Source of the DNA: Calocera cornea HHB12733
Lineage: Eukaryota > Basidiomycota > Dacrymycetes > Dacrymycetales > Dacrymycetaceae
Length of the DNA stretch: 64,000 nucleotides
NCBI GenBank assembly: GCA_001632435.1
Contig: KV423925.1
Location: forward strand, 1,839 to 65,838
Direction: 5' to 3'
Shown here: piece by piece, positions 57,241 through 64,000 of the stretch
How the letters are laid out: each line of letters begins with the position of its first letter
Numbering within the stretch: position 1 is the first letter of the stretch
Notes under the pieces: model-generated
Seen by the model: only the letters and a program-made list of their open reading frames with translations
What the model was told of the DNA's origin: nothing
Database searches by the model: none
Position numbers and translations under genes: made by a program

Positions 57241-60200
57241 ATGCCGAGCACGATGCGGCGCCGACAGCACACGAACGACTCGTTCGACACGCTGCCCCCC
57301 TCCGCCTCGCAGTACCCCACCCTCTCGCACGCACACCCGCACCACCCGCACACGCACGGGCACACACACACGCCCACCCCGCCGCTGCAGATCCCCCAGT
57401 CGACGCACCCCTTCCCGCGCTCTGCCTCCCCGCTCAGCTCGTCCCCGACCCAGGGCACGCACATGCACCCCCACCCGGCCGCGATGGCCCCCGCCGACAG
57501 CGCGCCCTCGCAGCAAGGGCAGCCGGGCCCCACCGGCAGCAGCAGCAAGCGCGGCTTCTTCTCCCGCCCGCGCTGGTTCTCCCGCGACAAGACCTCCTCC
57601 CTCTCCTCCGCCTCCGGCTCGCCCCTCTCCACCTCCCCCAGCAAGCAGCTCCCCGCGCCCTCCCCGCCCAGAGCAAGCTTCTCCCTCGGCTTCCGCCGCA
57701 CAACCCTCAGCACAAGCAGCTCCCCATCCGCCCCCCCGCTCGCACCGCCCCACGCCCCAGCCATGCACCCCACAGCATCCCGCTCCCTCCTCGACGTCTC
57801 CTCCCTCCCGCCCGTCCCGGGCAGCCCCCACCCCTCCCCGCCCCGCTCACGGGGCAGCTCGCACCGCGCCCCCACCCCGCCGGCCGACTACCAGCACGCA
57901 CCGCCCCTCCCCGGCTCGGGCGACCTCAAGAGCATCGCTACCAAGCCGTGGAGCAGGAGCATGGACGATTTCTCGCGTTTCCTCGCCGGCGGCAAGGGCA
58001 AGGAGAAGCACCCGGAACGCGAGCGCGAGCAGGGGCACGGCGCATACAGGGCCGAGAGCGAGAGGCAACGCGACAGGGAGAGGGAGAGGGAGAGGGAGCA
58101 CGACCGCGACCGCGACCGCAAGGAGCGCGAGAAGATCACCGCCTACCGCGAGCGCGGGCTGTACGCCGCCCCCGCCCCGCTCGGCGCGTCCGTCTCCACC
58201 CCGCTCATGCTCAGCCCCGCCGCCACAGGCCCCGTCACGCCCCCAGCGACGACGAGCCCCGGCCCACCGCGGCTCGCCACCCCCCAGCCCATCTCCCCGC
58301 TCGGCTCGCCAGGGATGCTCATCCCCGCCAGCCCGAGCTCGGCAAGCCCCAAGCGCAGCATGGACTACCCGCAGGCCCCGGCGGGCGGGGACTACATCTC
58401 CCTCCCCCGCGCGCGCGGGCCCTCCCCGGCCGTCTCCCCGGGCAGCACCAGCATACACTCCTCCGCCCCCGGGTCCGGGTCCGGGTCCGGCGCCGGGCCC
58501 GTGCCGTTCCCCTCTTCCTCCGAAGCACTGCCCAGCGCGAGCGCGTCAACCAGCTCGCTGCACCTCCCTCGCCTAGGCAACAAAGGCAGGAGCATCTCCG
58601 AGTCCCGCGTGACGACCCTCTCCTCCCTCTCCGGCTCCCCGAACCGAGACCGCGACCGCGACCGCGGGCGGCCGAGCGAGGACCTGCCCCCCGTGCCCCC
58701 TCTGCCCGCGAGCGTGTCCTCCCAGCCGGGCGGGGGCGGCTGGTTCGCCACGAGCCGCAGTGGGCAGCTGACCGCGGGGACGTTCCCGGCTGCCGCGCTG
58801 GGGCGCGAGCAGCCGAGGGGAAACAGCAACACCAATAGGGAGGCGGTCGTGCCCAGCGGGAGCTGGCCCACCGCGCCCCAGGGCAGGAACGAGATGCCCC
58901 CTGGTATCCCCCCCGTGCCTAGCATACCGCAGGGGATCGCCCGAGCCGCCTCGCCGCTCAAGAAGGCCTCTGCCTCGGAGAAGGAGAAGGAGCCGGAGCT
59001 GGCGCCCTTCCTCGCCCTGCTCAGCCCGACGGTCGACAGCGCGCTCGCGCAGTATGCGGCTGCGGCCCGGCAGCGCAGTATGCTCTTTCCCAGCGGGAGC
59101 GGAGGTGCGGGGGCGGGCGGGAGTGGGAGTGGCATGGGGCTTATGCCCGAGGAGAAGGGGCGGGGCAAGGGCGATTGGAGGGTGTACAAGGCCAGCTTGA
59201 AGGGCAGCAAGGTCCTTTTCTACAAGGTGCGTTCGTGCTCCGTACGGCCTGAGAGCGTAGCTGATAATGGGATGGCAAGGTCCCGAACGACCGCCAGCCG
59301 GCCGTCGACGCCCACTTCCCTCGTAGCCTCGTAGCGATCGACGAGCAGCCCTCGCCGCCCCTCCAGCCTCCGCCGGGTAGCGCCGGCCCAAGCCCGAGCG
59401 CGGCCAAAGTCCGCAAGCGCGTCTACTGGGGCAAGGGGCGGCACCCGGACTGGCGTCGCTCGAGCGGGGGTATGGCCGAGGAAGCGGAGGAGGAGGGCGA
59501 GGACGCGTGGGAGGGCACGGGCGAGGCCGTCGCGCACGAGTGTGTGTTCCGCAGCTTTGTGGCCGAGAAGAAGAGGGACACCCTCATCTCCCTCGCGGGG
59601 TCGCTGCGCGCGGGCGGCGCACAGCTGCAGCCGGAGGAAATCCCGCTGCCTGAGGATGGGCCGGAGGACTTCCCTGACAACCCCGAGCCAGCTCTTGAGC
59701 AGCAGAAGCAGGACGCATTCGTCCTCTCTGCGATGGCGGTCATGCCCGTGCTGTGGGGGAAGGAGTTCTGGACCGAGATCGACAAGCGGGTGGAGACGAC
59801 CGAGGTGGGCCGGGAGCGGGAGCACGCGGTGAGCCGGCTCAGGGGGCCAATGCTCAAGGTGTGGGGGAAGGACATGTGCGAGTCGCTCGAGGGTGACGAG
59901 CTGGTCAAGCCTCCCCCACGGCCAGCGGCCGAGTACCCGATCAGTGAGGCGATGGAAAAGAAACTGCGCACCGGCCTGGACCTGTCGACGTTCCTCTCGC
60001 TCTCGCCCGAATCAGTCGCGCGGTCGCTGAAGGTCTACCATGTTCGGTGCTTCCCCGTGCCTTTCCTCCCCTCCTCGCTCCTCAGCGTCGAGATGGAGCC
60101 GTGGATGTACAGCCTCGCGCCCGAGGCGAGCGAGGAGCCCCTCCACCCCCTGACGCGGATGGTCCTGCTCCACGTGTTGGTCGAGAGCCGCACGCGCGAG

Positions 60201-63200
60201 GAGCGCCGGGCAGCCGTGAAGGCGTGGGCAGAGGTGCTCAAGGCCGGCCCGGGTTACGCGGCTGCCGAGGCCATTCGGCGTGCTTTGGGGGCTGCACCGC
60301 TGGCGAGGCTTGAGGGATTTGCTGATCTCCTTGACGGTGTTGTCTTTGGAGAAGACGATGGGAAGGGCGTCTGGCGGGGTGGCAGGAAGCAGCTTCGGAC
60401 GCTCCTTGAAGACGTTAGGAAAGACGAAGGACGCTGGGGTGTCAAGGAGATCAAGGCCGTTTGGGAGGTTGTCGAAGAGAGGTGGGAGACCTGGACGAGG
60501 GAGGAGACGGTCGATGTTGGCTCTGACGGCGACGTTGGCGCTCTTGTCCAGTTCTGGGAAGAACAGGCCGGCGAGACAGATGTCACCTACCAGACGTAAG
60601 TACCATCTTCTGGTTTTGGCCCATATATTGATATTCCAACAGGATCTCCTCTTTCCTCGCCCCTTCACTGGCTGCGCAGCCGAAGCTCGTCACCTGGGTC
60701 ACTGAGCACTTCTGGGCGCCAAGGGCATCATATGCCACGTCTTCTTTCCTACTTTCTCCTCTGCAGTTCCCGGAAGGAGCATTCCCGACACCGCCGTCAG
60801 AGAAAGAGCCTGAACTCGTCCGCTTGATGGATGGCCAGCTCCTCGTTCGCCTCATGCCACCGGACAGCACCCATCCCCAGCAATCCGCCACCCGCCCGCC
60901 CTCTTTGGCGCTCCCGAGCAACTTCACTATACCGAGCTCACCTTCTGCTTCCAAGGCGGATCACCGCACCAGTGTTATCACCACCTTGTCTCGCGCCACG
61001 ACTCTCTCCAGGCGCTCTTCGCTGCCGCCGCCTGCTCCCCCGGTTCAGCGCGCGCTCTTGATCGGTGCTACCCTCGATCGTCTGGCCGATCTCCTGGTCG
61101 TGGGCGAGGACATTGAGCTTGACCTCCCGGCTGTCAGAGACGATCTCGTTGTCGTCGGGAGGAAAGAAAGAGTTTCTGTCGATGTCAACGATGCTAAGCG
61201 AGTCTTTTGGGCCTGGAAGAAGACTTGGATGACTGGGCTGGAGCTGTTCGAGCTCTTGAGGAAGAAGTTTGATTCGCCTACCCCGTCCCCGGCTCTGAAC
61301 TGGCCACGGGGTCTGCTCGCGTCCCGTGTCAAGTATGGTGTCCTGCAAGCTCTCGAAGACTGGCTTACCATCGGTGATGGAGCCCAGGAGGCAAGAGAAG
61401 ACGCTTCCCTCGGCCGGAAGTTCACCGAGTTCTTGGCCACCAATGCAGAAGACGCAGACGAAATTGCCCAGAAACGGGCCATCACTAGACGCGTCTGGGA
61501 CAAGGCTATGCGCACTCCAGCCAAGTCAAATGAGAAGCCGCAGCGGGCTGTGGCGTATGGCGAAGGTGCATTGGATGCTGAAGCTCCTGATCTCAACATC
61601 CTGCGGGCAGAGGACCTGGTTGATCGGCTCGAAGACAGCGCGGCCGCCCTCTTTGCCGACATTACTCGCCAGGTACGTTTGACAAACATCAGAACCACGA
61701 GCTTGGAAACTGACTTGTGCTGTTCAGGATCTCCTGGCTGTTGCCGATCTCTTCGAGGTTCAGCTTGCAGATCGATTGGCGTTCTTCCAGACGCGTGACG
61801 CGCCTGTCCCGATCCCAGAAGACGTGCCGATCCAGAACATCATGTCCTTCCTGACGGTCACAGATGCCGCAACCGCCCTCTCACCCTCATCCCTCTCGCC
61901 ACTATCGCAGCTCCTCCCTGATCGAGTCCGGCGTGTGCTCTGTGGACAGCTCAGGATGCAGACGTGGCTCGCATCAAAGGTGGCCGAGCCAGGTTTAGGC
62001 CCCGTCGCGAGGCAGCAACGCGTCAGCATGCTTCTTCGTGCCATGGACATTTGCAGAACCCGCATGAGTGGCGCGCCATCTCCGACAATGCGATCGTTCG
62101 TCGAAGCCTCCATAGCGGCTGCCCTTCTTACGCCCGAGAGCCGGTCTTTCACAAGGGCTTGGCAAGGCGTCGGCCAAATTCGGGGTCTGCCGGTCGACAC
62201 CCTGAATGGCCTGCTTTCGTCCTCGCCCCAAGCTGGGCTCCAGGGCCTATCCCACACGATGACCGTGGATCTTAGTTGGATTCTTGAAAGGATCATTGAG
62301 CTTCTCGCGACTCCCAATGCTTCGACGTTCGGTCAGGAGGCTTCACCCCTTATCAACCTGAAGAAGCGAAGGTTTGTGTCCTCTCCGCTGTACTCGTCAT
62401 TCACTAACGGCACATTCAGGTGTCTTAATGTTCTCCTGGCAGATGTCTTCACTGCCATTTCGCCGCTACGCGGACCATCTCATGATCCTGCAACTGATCT
62501 GACACGGCTTCGCAACATGGAGAAAGAGAGTGAAGACTGGCCCCCGCGGGATATGCGCCCGCTGAAGGAAGAGGCTTGGCGTGAACAACAACAATCGATG
62601 TCGTTGAGCAAGGCTCAATCCAGGATGAGGCCCTTCGCCCGCACCATCACTATGCAGATCGACAAGCTAAAGCGTGACCGTCAAGTACGCGACCGCCTCA
62701 CTCGTGACATCCGGGCCGACAAGGAAAAGAATGAGAAGAAAGACACAGACTCGAACCGTCTTTCTATGCAGCCAAAGAAGCCGGTGAAAGGAGGTCATAA
62801 GAAAGGCCGTAGTGTGACAGCCTTCTTCCGGGTCGTTCGGCCCCTGTCCACGGTATTTGGTTCTGAGAAACAGCCCGAGATCGACTTCGGTGGCAAGAGC
62901 CTGCCGGAACTCGACTTTACCGCCACGTCGAAGCCGGCACTCTCCTTGAGCCTCGTCCATGCAACAGCAAGGCCTCTGCCGAATGAGGTCAGATCATTCA
63001 CGTTCGCCGTGGAGACGGAGGACGGTGGCAGGTATGTCTTGCAGGCTGCCAATCCTGCGGACCGGGAGCAGTGGGTGGCTGCAATCGGAAGAGCTGCTCA
63101 AATATCGGCTGCACGACGCTCGCTGATGGAAGCCAATGTTCCCAAGATGGATCTTCAGAATTCCGATTGGGAGGCTCGCCCGCCTTCCCAGCATCCCAAG

Positions 63201-64000
63201 TCTGGTAAGTCCTATCAGTTTATCAGCATCGTCAGTGCCTAACGCTTGCACAGTGTACGGAGTTACGCTGGCCACAGTACTAGAGCGAGAAGGCAATCAA
63301 ATGACAGAACGTGGCGTGCCATTGATCATAAGCCAGCTGATCGAGGAGGTTGAGCGTCGTGGTCTGACAGAAACCGGCATCTACCGTATTTCTGGATCCA
63401 AGGCTGCAATTGAGAATATCCGGAATTCCATCGATAAGGGTACGTATTGTGGGTTAGGCTCGATCGCTGTTACTGATTTGTTACAGGACTGCCCATCGAG
63501 ATGGTCATTGACGAGTACACCGACATCTACGCCATCTGCGATGCGATCAAGCAGTGGTTCCGAGATCTTCCGGAGTCCATTCTGCCTGCGACGCTGTTGA
63601 AGGACTTTGATGAAGCGCTGAGTGGGTAACTTCTCCCTCCCATGATGCACTCAAGTCTGATATCTATTGCAGAAATCGAAGACTACAATACACGCATGTT
63701 CCGCATTCAAGACCTTGTTGTGGGGCTTCCGCGTGCCAACTTCCTGTGTCTCCGTGGGCTCGCAGAGCATTTGTACAAGTGAGATCCAGGTCCTACTTCT
63801 GGGATGATGGCTAACATAGTACTAGGATCACCGATTATGAGGATCAGAACCAAATGCACGCTGATAACTTGGCCACTGTATGGGCGCCAACGCTCTGCCG
63901 ACTACCCAACGCCACCTCGATCCCCATCTTCCAGATGTTCGGAGTTCTGGGGCCCGCCACGGGCATCGTGAAGCAGTGCATCCTTCAGTACCATTGGATC
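57241..64000 (+). CDS. Large PH / RasGEF-like / PH / RhoGAP protein (partial)
   Basis: Nine exons to the window edge: 57241-59226, 59280-60595, 60643-61672, 61728-62371, 62420-63204, 63254-63439, 63487-63621, 63673-63778, 63836-64000+; all junctions in frame. The first 600 residues are Ser/Pro-rich and disordered, with a repeated RDREREREREHDRDRD segment. A PH-like start WRVYKASLKGSKVLFYK is at about 645. A helical domain and then a RasGEF-like block follow (DLLAVADLFEVQLADRLAFF at about 1445, MQTWLASKV, RVSMLLRAMDICR, ARLL-type helices). A second PH segment (RSVTAFFRVVRPLSTVFG ... WVAAIGRAA) is at about 1790-1895. RhoGAP starts near 1921 (GVTLATVLEREG, VPLIISQLIEEVERRG, GIYRISGS with the arginine finger, PESILPATLLKDF). 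It should inactivate a Rho-type GTPase at the membrane; the GEF activity is uncertain. The C-terminal end of the RhoGAP domain is outside. Confidence 0.88.

Noticed and set aside
56682..58838. 718-codon and 475-codon Pro/Arg-rich frames overlapping the RhoGAP gene's first exon.
   Set aside because: Alternate frames of the low-complexity first exon; only the frame starting at 57241 continues by splicing into PH and RhoGAP domains.
1..64000. Biosynthetic gene cluster or defence-type system.
   Set aside because: No backbone synthase, P450, transporter set, NLR or heterokaryon-incompatibility domain is visible; the duplicated orphan membrane genes are the only cluster-like feature.
1..64000. CRISPR array, rRNA genes or LTR retrotransposon.
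   Set aside because: No regularly spaced short repeats, no rRNA-like sequence, and no reverse transcriptase, integrase or paired direct long repeats seen.

Overview
The window is nuclear DNA of a filamentous basidiomycete, most likely an agaricomycete. Almost every gene is split by short introns (about 45-110 nt, GT...AG). The gene content also fits: a DUF6535 membrane protein, two GH115 alpha-glucuronidases of the kind used on hardwood xylan, a Spt7-type SAGA subunit, a Slp1-type SUN protein and several families I know only as agaricomycete orphans. I built the gene models by hand from splice sites, reading-frame continuity and comparison of paralogs inside the window.

Layout. 1-16.5 kb: three copies of an orphan four-TM membrane family (A partial on the minus strand at the left edge; B and C a tandem plus-strand duplication), a DUF6535 protein, a small single-TM protein, a Yar1-like ankyrin protein and a tiny mitochondrial membrane protein. 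16.5-19.5 kb: a Slp1/SUCO-like SUN-domain gene. 19.6-20.5 kb: a long inverted repeat with tRNA-like Pol III promoter boxes. 20.7-24.4 kb: GH115 copy 1. 25.3-25.9 kb: a second, perfect 106-nt inverted pair of tRNA-derived units. 26.1-28.3 kb: membrane family copy D. 29.1-34.2 kb: two tandem, strongly diverged paralogs of an acidic nuclear-looking orphan. 34.7-38.4 kb: Spt7-like bromodomain/histone-fold gene. 38.8-41.0 kb: orphan. 41.5-42.8 kb: alpha/beta hydrolase. 43.6-46.2 kb: a 63-residue orphan, a stand-alone YqfO/NIF3-insert-like protein and a REX4-type exonuclease. 46.8-51.2 kb: GH115 copy 2, much richer in introns and with two microexons. 52.3-53.8 kb: a PAP2 lipid phosphatase running into a 241-nt assembly gap. 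54.1 kb: a fragment resembling the end of the membrane family. 57.2-64.0 kb: a large PH / RasGEF-like / PH / RhoGAP protein cut by the right edge.

How it fits together. Housekeeping genes (SAGA, ER protein quality control, rRNA-related nuclease, lipid phosphatase, Rho/Ras signalling) are interleaved with locally duplicating lineage-specific families. Three families show in-window duplication: the four-TM family (four copies plus a fragment), GH115 (two copies) and the acidic orphan (two copies). I see no operon-like organisation, no CRISPR array and no convincing functional tRNA or rRNA gene. The most unusual material is the pair of inverted tRNA-like repeats, the relocated start codon in the second acidic orphan, and the orphan membrane family itself.
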